From contig JAJKFJ010022457.1 in the NCBI GenBank assembly GCA_027382625.1, forward strand, positions 1 through 64,000: 64,000 bases of DNA, read 5' to 3'. Source of the DNA: Tetmemena sp. SeJ-2015 (lineage: Eukaryota; Ciliophora; Spirotrichea; Sporadotrichida; Oxytrichidae). Numbering within the stretch: position 1 is the first letter of the stretch; each line of letters begins with the position of its first letter. Below are positions 37,394 to 48,962 of this stretch, one piece after another. The notes beneath the pieces were generated by a model. The model was not told the DNA's origin. It saw nothing but the letters and a program-made list of their open reading frames with translations, and made no database searches. The translations under genes were made by a program, and so were the position numbers.

Positions 37394-38938
37394 TCATGTC
37401 TTTTTAAACAATTACTTGAGCTTCTTTGCAATGTCATCTAGGGTCAAACTTCCGTCTTTGAATCCAATGAGGTCTTCGATGAACCACCTCTGATTCTTGG
37501 TGTAGCCCGAAGCTATGTACTGCAGCCTCAAGGCGGTGTGAACCGAGCCACTATGTGTGGTGAGCGACAGGAGTGTGTCTTTGAGGAAGCCGCTGCAGAC
37601 GATGAGGCCCATGGAGTAGATGTCGAACGAGGCCTTGGCCGCCAGCACCTCTGCCTCCTCGCGGTGTCTGATCCAAGGGATGGGCGGCAGCCACTGATCC
37701 AGGCTTTCCTAGCCAGCCTTGCATGCATGGCGAAAGTTGCACAGGAAGACCTCGGGCGGGGTCTTCCCTATGATGCGAAAGTAGGAAGGGCTGAGACAGC
37801 GGTGTGTGACCCCATGCTGGTGCACTGCTCCGACTATGCTGAGCATCATACCAAGTACCTCGACGAGCATCCAGGCCTGGACGGGGTTCTGTGTGAAGAT
37901 TGCAAAGCTGTAGTCATACTCTCTGTAGATGAATAGTATCCCGTCCCGCCAGATGTAGACCTGCCTGACCTCGTCGAGACCTTGCACGCCCTATTGCCTG
38001 AGGTAGGTGGTGACCTTGAAGTCGTTGAACAGGCGCATCATGTTCTCTGCATCCTCTTGCAAGTCCTGCTTGCTGAAGTGCGAGTGGTGCCTTTCGTCTC
38101 CATCTTGCTTCTGGGGCTCCTCCAAGTAGAGGCCGCCTGACCTTCCAACGTGCTCTAAGATCGTATTGAGCTCCCATCGAATTGTGAATGGGACTCCCAG
38201 CTCATCAAGAGCTCGCGCGATACCTTCGCTAGTCCTCACTAAGAGGCCGCTTTAAGAATGGCAGTGTACTGGCTCCTCGCAGTTTGAAGGGCGCCGGAGC
38301 TCCTGCACGGGAGCCTGACATAGCTGGCCCAGCTAGCGTGGCAGCACGACTTAGGAATCTGCCGCTGTGACCTAGGGCAGCTTCGAAGTCCGTGTCGGCG
38401 CGCAGGGTATAGCCGCCTCTGCAGCGATGGCGTCTTGGCGAGGAGCTCCTAGTGGAGGAGCGTCGAGCTTAAGCTGTTTCAGGACTAGAGGGCTGTACCC
38501 AGAGCGCAAGAGATCCTCCTTGCTATGGCTAGCCAGGTGCGCCTTGAGGGCGCGAGAGGTAGGGAACGCCCTCGCTCCATCGCTGCAGAGCTTGCACTAA
38601 TACGTGCCCCTGATTTTTAATTGTTGGTAGCAGCCCTTGGCGCGCGCATGGACCCCGGCATGCCTCTTGAGCTCCTTGGGCTTGTAGACTCTGTGGCAGT
38701 GCGCGCACCTGAGCAGGAGCCTGGGCCGTTGGGCCCTCTCGCTTCCCTGCCCTCGCCTTCGCCTTCGCGACAGCCATTCCTCCAGCCAATCGTGGTAGCC
38801 CCGCTGGCCTCGCGTTCGCTGATGGGGCACGAGGCTTCCTTGCGCAGCGAAGCCGCTGCTTCCATAGGGCCGAGGACTCGCCGGCTCAGCGCACTGGGCT
38901 GTGCGGCTCATGCCTTGCGATCGGCTTGCGCTCTCCAT
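37394..38938 (-). CDS. TBE zinc-finger/pseudokinase protein (57-kDa-type ORF)
   Basis: A 514-residue frame from ATG at 38938 to TGA at 37394-37396, close to the size implied by the family name. Two C2H2 fingers lie at about residues 78-97 (CAHC...HAGVH) and 115-135 (CKLC...HLASH). The C-terminal half is protein-kinase-like, with THRCLSPSYF and FDIYSMGLIVC recognisable. Catalytic residues are missing: HRD is HRC, the place of DFG reads CNF, and no VAIK lysine is seen (FAIF). It is therefore probably a pseudokinase. The role of this ORF in TBE movement is not known to me. Gln codons TAA/TAG occur throughout, so the gene is suited to this host's code. Confidence 0.9.
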
Positions 38939-39073
38939 ATTAAATAGTAAATTATTCCTATTAAATAATCAGGCACTTAAACTTTAGTCACCCAGTGAAC
39001 CATAGCCTGGGAGCCACCCCACTCAGCCCCAGCATGGCTATAGCGCTCCCTCAGCTTCCTCGAGGTAAGCAGT

Positions 39074-39180
39074 GTCCAAGACCATACCTTTTCGCCCATG
39101 GAAAACATCCAAAACCATACCCTCCCTGAAATGTCCAAAAGCATACCTTTTTGCTGATAAAAAACATCCAAAACCATACC
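39074..39180 (+). repeat. four-copy short tandem motif TCCAAAACCATACC
   Basis: Copies begin near 39076, 39108, 39134 and 39167, about 25-35 bases apart, with small changes (AAGACC, AAAACC, AAAGCA, AAAACC). It lies in the intergenic space between the diverging zinc-finger and small ORFs of TBE1, where shared regulatory DNA would be expected. The motif could be a transposase-binding or promoter repeat. Confidence 0.7.
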
Positions 39181-39208
39181 TAATTCCTTCTTTAGAGTCT
39201 CAAGCCAT

Positions 39209-39340
39209 GCAAGAGGCTCGAGCCCGCTGCAGACAGAGAAAGCAACCTACCCAGCGCGAGCCCTACATTTACCAGCGCTATGCAGCTTCGGGTACACAAG
39301 TTTATGTCCTGCAAGATATGGGTCGCCAGCTAATTTAATA
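39209..39340 (+). CDS. possible upstream exon in TBE1
   Basis: An open frame beginning MQEARARCRQRKQPTQREPY with GC-rich coding-like composition, just before the small TBE ORF and on the same strand. A GT-AG intron ending at the AAAG near 39420 could join it to the next exon, but the phases I tested create a TGA. It may be a 5' exon with a different donor, or a separate leader ORF. Confidence 0.35.
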
Positions 39341-39454
39341 GAGAGAGCGCTACTATTAGGTACCCAAGCTCTAATGTAAGCTTATGTACCCCAATTAATT
39401 AAGACTTTAACTTATTTTAAAGGAGGACCTGACAGACCCGACTTGACTCCAGTC

Positions 39455-40241
39455 ATGATGAACTTCAACCAGAGGGCTCACACGAGCATCAACCAGACTC
39501 ACATCGTCAGCAGCAAGCAGCTGGAATCGAAGTTCAGCTCCAAGGGGGACCTCTACTCCTACCTCAAGTTCCAAGGTATGCATTCAAATACTGCTTAACC
39601 TGCTACAGCTGGCTATCACCTGCCCTCCCAGAAGCGGACCAGCCTCCGCTTCCTGAGGGATGTCCTCTCAGGGTAGAAGCTCCTGATGAGGACGGCCGAG
39701 CTCACCCAGATCAACGTTCCCAACTACCCGGAGCTCTCCGTGGCGAGCATCTTCGAGATGGTGCGGGGGGACAAGGAGCTGCTCAGCTACCTCAACTACT
39801 ACGAGGACATGGGCGAGCTGCCTGAGCGCAGCTACATGCTTTCCATACTCGGCACTCTCAGGGGGGACTTCCTATAGAAGCTCGTCCACGCACAGCAACA
39901 GCTCAGAATGTCTGGCAGACTCGAGGAGGAGAAGCTAGACACCATCGAGGTTAGCCCAGAGATGCTCCGGAGCCTTGAGGCGCAACCCTACTACTCGAGT
40001 AAGAATTCCAGGCCCCTCAGATTATGCTTTAGAAAAGAAGGGCAGAGCCCTGGCATTGTTGAAGGTGACCTCTACTGGGAAGCGTCAGTAGAAGAAGCGC
40101 AAGCGGTTTGAGATCAGCTGTGCCTACGAGGGAGCCGGGGAAGACAGCCTCATGGGCGGGAGCGCAATCGGTGGGCTGAAGCCGCTTGACGTTGAGATGG
40201 GATTGCTGAGGTCCCCTCCCGCCAAGAGGATGCTGGCTTGA
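39455..40241 (+). CDS. small TBE ORF (22-kDa-type), two introns
   Basis: ATG 39455, opening MMNFNQRAHTSINQTHIVSS. Intron 1 is 39576-39608 (33 bases, GTATG to CTACAG) and intron 2 is 39999-40032 (34 bases, GTAAG to TTTAG). The spliced frame gives 239 residues, including SVASIFEMVRGDKELLSYLN and a basic stretch KRQQKKRKRFEI that resembles a nuclear localisation signal, and ends RSPPAKRMLA. Function of this family is unknown. The call rests on position between the other two TBE ORFs, strand and size. Confidence 0.8.
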
Positions 40242-40290
40242 GGTTTTAAATAGGGTACTTAAGCTTAAGTTGCTTTAAAATTAATCCTAA

Positions 40291-41328
40291 TCACTCCAAC
40301 TCTCTGACTCTGTCTTCCATTCTCCTGAGGCCACGTGCTATGGTGCGCTGGCAGTCCTGCTGCTCTATCGAGCGAATAGCGCCAGCTATGATGTCGACGT
40401 GCTAGGCCTGGCTCACCCGGAAGTCCTCTCGCGCGAGTGCCCGCTTGTAGTGGCCTTTCACTCTGCTAAACACCTCCTCGATGGGGTTGAAGCACGAGGA
40501 GTACGGAGCGTTGAAGATGAGCTCTATGCCCGACTCAGAGCAAGCCTGGGCGACCGAGCGAGAGTGATGGGCTCTGAGGTTGTCTAGGAAGACCTATAGC
40601 CTTTCCCGTGGATGGCGCAGCCGCAGCAGCCGCAGCTCGCTTGCGAGGATCTCTATGGTGATCGACATCTCGCGAAGGGCGAAGCCCTCCAAGCCTGCGT
40701 GCGAGCTTATCATGACCAGAGCAGCCATGGTGTCGAGCTTAACCCCCTCCTTGAGTAGCACTTAGTTTTGGTAGGGCTTGGCCCAGGACCTGATGGTGGC
40801 GTGGTACGGCTTGAATATCGTTTCGTCGAGGTAGACGATGTACGCCTTCTCGCTCCCGCTCGCGAGCATCTTCCTGTACACGCAAGCTTGTGTCCTCCGT
40901 ATTTCCTCCTGCTTGCGCTGGCTCAGGCTGTAGTCACTCCTTGTCACCTTGAACTTTACGCCATGCGCGCGATAGATGCTTCTCAGGGAGCCCTTGCAGA
41001 GCTTGACTTCGGGGTGCTGGCGATGGAACATGAGGCACCGCTGAGCGAGGGAGAGGTGCTTCTGCTCTGCCAGAGTGTGGTCGTTGAGAAGGTAGCACAA
41101 GTGCTCGAAGGTCAATGGCGACCTAGACTTGGCTCCGAGGCTCAACTCCATGGTGGGGGTGAGAGCTCCCCTGCACACTCGCTGGATGGAATACACCCCG
41201 ACTCCTGTAGCAGCTCGGATCTCTGAGTAGGAGCAGTAGACCAGGCTCTCGGCTGTAGGCTGCAATGCTCTGAACCTGAGCAGGACTATGAGCTCGGACA
41301 GCTATGGTGTCGCAGCGTGCTTTCCCAT
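40291..41328 (-). CDS. TBE transposase, Tc1/mariner superfamily (42-kDa-type ORF)
   Basis: A 345-residue open frame, ATG at 41328 to TGA at 40291-40293. The N-terminal half contains a helix-turn-helix-like segment (YSEIRAATGVGVYSIQR). The catalytic triad is visible: VYLDETIF (Asp about 168), VFLDNLRAHH (Asp about 249) and YSSCFNPIEEVF (Glu about 284), giving D34E spacing as in Tc1-like and TBE transposases. No TGA interrupts it. In Oxytricha, TBE transposases are expressed in development and take part in DNA elimination, so an intact copy could be useful to the host. Whether this copy is expressed cannot be told. Confidence 0.93.
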
Positions 41329-41395
41329 CGCAAATTTAATATAGAGATGGGCTATAGATTATTCTTTCTTTACCCTTTATCCTGATTAATCCTTC

Positions 41396-42552
41396 TTGAA
41401 TAGCGATAGGGTGTGGCTAAGCATTGAAAAGCCCGAGCAAAAGTTTTTTAGTCTGGCTGTTTGTATAGCCTATTACGAATTGCTCCTTCCTCACTTTCTC
41501 TTGAACTCCGAATGACATCACAAAGAGAGTGAGTGCATAGACGGAATATTAGTAAATGTTCACTATTGACACTTCTTCAGGTACCGCATAAAATAGTTTC
41601 AAGATAAGGGGTAAAACTAGAGTAATACTTGCACTAAATACGAGGTATTCTAACCAGTCAGCCAAAATCATGATGCCTACAATTAATTATTTAGCGATAA
41701 ATGGAATGCTCTGATAGTTTTAACTCTCTTTTTGTAATATACTATGCAAGCTCATTAAGTAAAAGAAGAATATAATCACAGCAAGATGGAATGAGAAGTT
41801 CCTTTGGTCAAAACTTACTTAGAATGAATGAAGGTATGTAAAAGAGAAAGCTAATCATGAGATAATTGTGGCCGTTGTGCAAACTGAGGATTCTCAGACT
41901 CCAATAAAATGGCATTGAAAGCTACAGGGCAGATATTTTAATAAAAGCCAGAAACTTAAAAAGAATATTTCCAGAATCAATAACTAGCAAGAAGAGAGAG
42001 TTAGTTTTACTGAATATAAAAAGTCCTAACTTTGAAACTTACCATTATAAGACATCTGACCTTAGGTATGAATTACTCTTTAGTTTACTTTAAGGTTCCA
42101 ACTATGCTTGCAGCAAAGAAAAATAGGCTGCAGAGTCTATTCATGAAACACCCCTCCTGCTAGCAATTTTCATAGCTGATTAGGAAAAGATCATAGAATA
42201 TCATAATCGTTAGAAGGATCCTCACTGAATTGTTTTTTTTTGGAATTCTTAAGCTAAAATTTTCAAAATACAACTGAATAGATGGTGTTGAGAAGGATGT
42301 TTTTTTCGTAAAGCATACTTGTGAAACGATCCTTGAATTGAAGCAGAAAGTTTGTCTTGTAGCGACTATCTCCAACAAAAAGATTCCACTTATCGCTCTT
42401 AAGCGATTTATCTCATAAAATTATTCTGCATGATTATAATAACTATCTCGCAGTTATGTCATTTGGTTCTATTGCGCTTTTGCAGCACCCACTCCCACTA
42501 CATTTATCCTCTTTCTCGCAGCTGGGGCTTAGACTCTCTATATTAAATCCAT
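41396..42552 (-). CDS. N-terminal multi-pass membrane part of the hybrid sensor gene
   Basis: From ATG 42552 (MDLIQRVQAPAARKRINVV) the frame passes through KTNFLLQFKDRFTSMLYEKN, then hydrophobic spans (NRLCSLFFFAASIVGTL, ILEIFFLSFWLLLKYL, LAVIIFFFYLMSLHSI, YLVFSASITLVLPLILKLFY, YALTLFVMSFGVQ). It ends in KKLLLGLFNAQPHPIAI, a phrase typical of the run from a membrane sensor into a PAS domain. The next element in such a protein is DGSIQMCN, found at 36840 beyond TBE1. I therefore infer one gene split by the TBE-bearing IES. Several introns (GT-AG, 17-70 bases) and one frame step near 42400 are needed. Confidence 0.7.
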
Positions 42553-43635
42553 TTTAATATAGTGAAGAACTTAATACAAAATAATTTACAAATAGAATAA
42601 TACAAACTTAAATTTAAAATAGGGACACAGTTGTTTAGTGCAAGAACTGTTATTTGCGTTTTTTAAGAACATTATTCCGTGCAAAGCATTTTTTATTCAT
42701 TTTTTTCGAATTTAGGACGAAGATGAGGATTATACTAGCAGGTTTCAACTAGCTGAAAAACCTAAAACTGAAAGGGAAGTTATTTTAATTAATTATCTGG
42801 AGAATAAGCAGAATAAGTAAAGTAACTAAGTTTTTAGCTTTACAATCGCTTTCAATCTATAATATCTTTGCTAAATCTCATTTAATTTAATAATAGGGGT
42901 TTGTTTGGTTAGACATTTTGAAACATATAACTTCGAGAAAGGAATATTATTGGATATTCGCTTCAAAATAATGACTGCGGACACAGAGAGAGCCGAAAAA
43001 CTGACATTTTGAAATTTATTAATAAAAATAGGTTGTTAAAAGCTTAGCTATTAGTAAAGATAAATTAAAGTTATTATCTAACTTGGCCCTATTTATAATT
43101 GAAGACAACGACCCTTGCTCGCTAGACAGGAGTTTGCTATTGCGAAGGACGTGCAGAATTAGAAGAATTCAAAGGGGGCTGGTGCTGAGGAGCTCCGCGG
43201 CTCTTAATGTTGAATCTAGTCATTTTTAATTTTTATCTCTAACTTTCTTTTCTCCAACTAATAATAAACCAATGAGCCCATAGTCCTTATTAATTAACAA
43301 AATTCAGCAGCCAGAGCGTAAACTGCAAAACTACCAAAATCAATTTTTTCATTCACTAAAATATTATAATCTTGCATATTAAATTTCAATCTTAAAAAGT
43401 ACTGAGTTGATAAATATTTTGATTAAACTAATTATAATCGTTGTAAGAATATTAAATTACAAAGAACTATTTTATTTTTATTATATTTTTAAAAATACAG
43501 AGAATAAAATAATTTAATGATAACTTTGTATCGTGAATGAAATATATCTTTAAATAACGATTGAGTCTTTTTGAATATAATTTTATTTAAATGCTATGTG
43601 GAATACTAAATTTGTATTTTATTTTTGTTAAAGAA
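42553..43635. other. AT-rich spacer with one possible exon
   Basis: Mostly non-coding AT-rich DNA between the start of the sensor gene and the BTB gene. The only coding-like part is 43080-43223, listed separately. Confidence 0.5.
43080..43223 (-). CDS. possible short first exon or germline segment
   Basis: ATG 43223 opens MTRFNIKSRGAPQHQPPLNS, followed by a Ser/Gln-rich run and RARV, with more balanced base composition than its surroundings. It could be the true 5' segment of the sensor gene (530 bases upstream of 42552) or belong to a gene completed elsewhere. Confidence 0.4.
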
Positions 43636-46600
43636 ATGATGATAAAAGTGAAGTAACTTATTTAAGAAGTGAAAGAAGGTAACTCACTACCAACTAGTGC
43701 CAACAGCAGCTTCCTCCCGCTCCAACCTAACTATCAATTCTAAGCTCACCCAGTTGGCAGTGTCAAAAATAACTACTCCAGTATATTCACCAATCAGAGT
43801 GCATCAATTATTGTTTATTGTTGTTTATAAATTATAGTTTGCAGGAAACTTAAAAGGACAGCAGAGATCAAATTCTTAAATTGGTCCCTACAAAAATTAA
43901 ATCTATAGCTTACCTATTACCAGTAAGCTATATATTGAAATTCTTCCCTTAAAATATTAAGCGCAAATTTCTTCTTAACCAAGACTTGGATTTTAAAAGT
44001 GTATGTAGATTAAATTGAAGTGGATTTCAGAGAAATCTAATACAAAGATGTTGTCTTTATCATAAACGGCGGCTAAGTAGAAGTTCCTGTTCCGAGAAAC
44101 GTTATCAGCTAAGCATCTCCCTATTTCAGATCTCTGGCCAGGTCTTAGACCAATCAAAGGTAAGATTCAATTTCTTAGATTTAATTTCTTTACTCTAGCA
44201 AATTCGAATATTGCTTCCCCAGTGGGTGAAAGCCAATTTCTTCTACGTGTTTGTCGAATGCTTGAAACTTCGATCTGATGGCAAGACTTCAGAATCTTCT
44301 TTACTTTTGAAACAGCAGTCTCTGGATGTCCTACAGAGGATAATGTGGCTGACAGACTTTTTCCAGATTCTAGATTTCTGGAAATAGATAGTCTTTGAAC
44401 TGATTATGCCTAAAATGGACGCACTTTCGTCTCTAAGTTTCTACTAGGATGTCGTCAAGAAAATTAAAAACTGCTTATAGTAAACTTAAGCATAACAAGT
44501 TATGTTAAAAAGAATTTTGCAAGGAGTTTTTCTTCTTTTTTAAATTAAAGTGAATGAAGACATCAATATATAAAAGTAAAGATACTCTAGTGTTGGCAGG
44601 GTTGTGAATTAAGAAGCGAATCTGCAAATACTGAATTAAAATAACTAAGAGAAAACTCCATTTTAGACTTTTTAAGAAGAAATTCTTCAAAGTTGGCTGC
44701 AATTTAGATAGATTTTACTCTAATACATAGCATCAAATTATTAATATTTATTTTAAATTAGCTTCAAACTTTGCGCAAGTGATGAAGTTAGACAAATTCC
44801 AAGAAGTGTTTTAAATTCAAGAGATAGATCAATTGCTGAATTCTTACCTTATTCAGAGTGAGAAAGAAATTATTAAGAATGATGCTTTGAGAAATGACGT
44901 GGGAGAGTATATAGTTTTTAGAATTCAAAATGGAAAGTATTTTAACCCACAGTACTAAATTCAGGAGCAAGTTGGAAACTCTTAAAACTAACAAGACGAA
45001 TAGGTCAACAGCACGCATTCTTAAAATATTTTGTAAAAGTTTAATCTTGATTCGAATCAGACGACCAAGTAAGTGAAGCAAGTTATGTGGGATATCTAAT
45101 TCAATGAAGATAGTAAGTTGCTCATTCAAGAGAAGAAGTCGCATGAGTTTAATCTCTTTAAAAATTACACTTGCTAACTCAGTCATCATAACAAATATAG
45201 ATTTATTCCATTCAAATAATTTAAATTATGTGAGTGCTTAGCTTGACGGAAACTAGATACAAATAAGCCTTTCCTAGTTAAATCCTCATTATCAGAAAAG
45301 AGAGGTTTCCTCTAAGATTAATTAAAAGGAAAATATCCCATCAACAACTCAATAAAATTAAGATGTTGAGCCAATCTAATTTAAAATGATATGGTAGGTT
45401 GAATATATAAATAGTTTTATCAGTAATCTTAGACTTTAAAGTTAAGTTTTTTCATTTATAAATGTTTAGAGCTTTAATAAGTTATTTTTTTATAATGTTC
45501 GAGGATTATTGGATTATTAGAGTAAATTAATTTTAAATAAGTCTTCAAAAAAATAATTGATATTTCTGATTTAAAAACTTACATATTTCGTTTTTACTTT
45601 TGCTATACATAAAAATCATTATCTTGGTATTTTTCTAAATTATATTTGTAATTGGATGAGAATTCTTTTAAATTACATTTAAATAATTTATTTAACCCAA
45701 AAATAATATTTTTGCCACAAACTCAGGATCAGAATACCTCAAACAACAGCAAACCTAAAGTTCAACTCTAAACTCCAAGCAATCCGATACCATCTAAAAT
45801 TAGAACATAAAGCATTTCTAATAAGAAATCTGTTCAAGTTTCTCCTAAAAATAAATCAAAACCAGCCACAAAAAAGTTAAACTTAGACCACCTAAAGAAA
45901 TTTAAAACTCAAAAAATCTAGGACAAAGCAGATACAAAGACATATAATGAAACAATAAGGAATCCGAAGTAGTAGGCCAAGACTACTTAATCTCCGATAA
46001 GACTCAGTGGCTCTAAATTTAACTTCAGTAGAATGATTTAAAACTATGCTTTGATTGTAAATCAAAAGAGAAACAGATCTGTGACCTTAACTTCAAGATA
46101 GCCTCCTTCTTTGACTGATTTATTTAACTTTTTTAGAGTTTTATATGCTGGCCCCTCTACTAATAGAAGCGAATATAGATCTAGACAGGCGATAACTATA
46201 AAAGATTAAATAAGAGCAAGAAGAGCCTAAACTGTCAATTCCACTCCTCAAAGTCTATCAAACTTTAATACACTCATCAATGTTTACAAGCAAGAATAAG
46301 CACCTCCTAATTCCTAGAATTAAGAAAAGCAATACCTCAATCCTAAATTTGAAGAGGCCATTAGTTAAAATGAAACTAATAAACTCCGTATATAGCCAAA
46401 TAACGCACCTAAAATTCAAATTTATGTTCTCAGAATGAAGATGAATAACTAAAGTGAGGTAGTGAAGCCAGTGTTCATGATAAACGATGGATTTAAGTTC
46501 TATGAGAAAAAGCATCTGCTCCAACAGAGGATAATTTTTCCAACTACTCTTCCTCTTAGACTGCAAATAAGTATTGAGAGAGACTTTAGAACTGAAGTAT

Positions 46601-48674
46601 GCTTTGAGCAGGTTCTAGCTCAACTCTATCAAGAGAGATAAGACCTACTAGGGTAGCTTGAAATCTTTTTAATCAATGACAATATTAATTTAATCTCTTA
46701 ATTGAGTGCTTTGATGACTACTCTGGAAGATAATGATAAAAAGATATAGTTACTGGACTTAGTAGCTCATCCCTTTAACTTGGAAGAAATTGAAAAGCAG
46801 CTTCTCCCTCTAATTGACTGGGATTTGGTAACATCTACGACTTTATTATAAGTAGCTAAGCAAGGCAGAGAGATCTATAAGTCTTTAACTTTCAAATAGA
46901 AGTGTAAGTACTAGCTCAGGATGAGAAAAGAGTAATCTTTCAATAACAGCTCCAATCAGATTTTAAATTTTTTACTGAAATCTTTATTCATATAGAACTT
47001 CATATTTTTATGAATAGTTTTGAAAACAACAAAAGGAACTCCTTAAACCGTGATTCTAACATTTAGAAGTTAAAAACTGAGCTGCAAGATAATCCAAACA
47101 TTGTAAGAAACTCAATGACCTTTGCTTCTCCCAGAGAAAATCAAATTGGAATACAAGACACCTCGCACTATGACCCTGAAGAATAGAAGAACCTATTAAA
47201 CTTTGCGAAGTCTTCTCATGTGGTTTCTCGAAGCTTGACATTTGGGAAATCAAAGAGCAAAGAGAGGGAAAAAGAAAAAGACAGAATGCACATCAAGCAG
47301 AAGATTGTGGACTCGATTCTGAACAGTCCTTGCAACTTTGGAGAGTCAAGAAGCAAGCATCAAAGTATTCAAGACTCAGCAGATTAGCAATAGAATATCA
47401 GTCAGCTATCATCCTTTGCTTTCATGAATAATGAATCAGATGAGTTTTCTTAATTGACTAAATAACACTAGAGATAGAAATCAGATGGAGTAGGCAGTGC
47501 CTGAAAAGAGACAATCAAGGAGTGTCCTTCAAATTAGAAGAACAACTGGCGAGGGTGGTACTGGAGGAAGCGACAGTTAGATTTCTTCAATTATCTTAAC
47601 TTTTATTGTTTCTGGTTAATCCTAAAGAAACCCAAAAAGATCGAGAGGCAATAGTCAAAAGGTAAAAGAGAAAGTAGTTAGCAAGCAACCCTAAAAACTA
47701 AATTTGATAAGGAAAACTCATCACAAGAAAACTAGCAGCCAGATCATAATTAACTTGCCTAATAACATGGTTTAAAAACCGGCTTTCATACCATCAAAGA
47801 ATCAAGCTAACATCATTCAGAATAGAAATTCACTATCTAATCCAACTAATCTTGACATCTCAGGAGACTCAAGTAGTCTTGATCTATCGAAGATATTTAC
47901 TGGACTCAATTAGACCCCCATCACACCAATTGCCCCTCTTTCAACATCGGGACAGTAAATGAACTTTTCAAAGGCATTCCAAGGGTAATTTTCTAGTGCT
48001 TAATCTCAAGCTCATGCTCACTTGCTTACATCTAATTAATCAAACCCCTCAAGATTAAGTTCTTAGGGAAATCAGCCTACAGCTCCCTAAGTATTCTTTG
48101 CTTAGATGAATTAGCAACAGAATTTTATTTAGAAAGCTCAAGGCTAGGATCAAAATCCTACTTAACCTCTTACACCATTCTAAATTTGGCACTAAAGCTA
48201 GATGTCACAGGCGCAGCAATAGCTTTAACAGCAATTGATACAGCAGGCTTTGTAAAATAAGTTACTTCAAAACGTTTAGATTGCTCTTCAGCAATAATAA
48301 AATTTCCAGAGACAGCAATAATTTTTATAAGCTCTCAATTTCAATACTTCTTATTATAAAATGAGATTTTTAATTGTAGAGTTATTTAATTTAAAAATCG
48401 TAAGTAATAATAGCCATAGCCGGATAACTTTCATAGTAGCAAATCAGCCCAACTATAGTAGCTATTACATCAGCAAAATCAAGCTTCTTAAAACTCTGCT
48501 CCCAACATATTCCAGCCAATAAACTTCAGTAATTTAGCTAGCAGCTAGCCTTAAATTCAAAATACAACTGAGGCACAAAATTCAAGGAGCAACTCAGATA
48601 CCCTACACATCTACTTAAATTAACAACTCGTTTAGAGTCACTGCAAATCATTCTCGATAAGCAAGTTATAATGA
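43636..48674 (+). CDS. BTB/POZ-domain protein with long Q/S/N-rich tail
   Basis: ATG 43636 opens MMIKVKQLIQEVKEGNSLPT. The BTB fold is recognised from YKDVVFIINGGQVEVPVP and VISQASPYFRSLARS (about 44045-44140), a GT-AG intron, then QIRILLPQWVKANFFYVFVE and a helical continuation. After KFQEVFQIQEIDQLLN comes a basic Ser/Lys/Gln-rich linker, a structured part (NDGFKFYEKKHLLQQ, LEEIEKQLLPLIDWDLVTST), and a glutamine-rich tail (MSQAQQQLQQQLIQQALQ, about 48210). BTB domains mediate dimerisation and cullin-3 binding, so a substrate-adaptor role is possible but unproven. A frame change near 48300-48390 needs an intron or IES; the chosen end is the TGA at 48672-48674. Confidence 0.75.
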
Positions 48675-48962
48675 AAATAAGCCAGTAGTTAGCACCTCAA
48701 ATACTTAAAAGCCCAAATTTTTTATTGACTTGTCAGAGCTTACAAAGAATAATAAAAATTGAGCTAAAACATTTGATATTTACATAAGTAGACTTCTTAG
48801 AATGGCATTATTTTTTTGTAAAATAGTTTTATTCTTCTTTTAATGTAAAATTGATACTCTCGTAATGATTAAGATTTCCTTTCTAAGAATAAGTAACTTA
48901 AATAATGCTTGTTTTTAAATGAGAATGCTTCAGAATGTTATCTTAGTGCTGTTCACTCATCA

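Larger units (their letters stand above)
37290..41400. mobile_element. TBE1: near-intact telomere-bearing element type transposon
   Basis: A 4.1 kb GC-rich island with the three ORFs typical of Oxytricha TBE elements in one compact set: a zinc-finger/kinase ORF (-), a small ORF (+) and a Tc1/mariner-like transposase (-). All three are open when TAA/TAG are Gln, and introns in the small ORF are intact. I could not see C4A4 tips or a clear inverted repeat, so the limits are set from the ORFs. It lies between two parts of the sensor-kinase gene and is presumably removed with the IES. Confidence 0.85.

Noticed and set aside
37528..37936. Plus-strand 132-codon and nearby long ORFs in TBE1
   Set aside because: GC-rich coding DNA produces long antisense frames; the minus-strand zinc-finger/pseudokinase frame explains the region.
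40768..41226. Plus-strand 152-codon ORF
   Set aside because: Antisense shadow of the transposase, which has the catalytic triad in the correct frame.
36790..41440. GCTATT shared near both edges of the TBE1-bearing gap as a possible pointer
   Set aside because: Six bases is not significant in this AT-rich DNA, and joining there puts a TGA in frame.
44788..45189. Minus-strand 133-codon Leu/Ile-rich ORF
   Set aside because: Antisense to the BTB gene, whose Gln-recoded plus frame reads FQIQEIDQLLNSYLIQSEKE.
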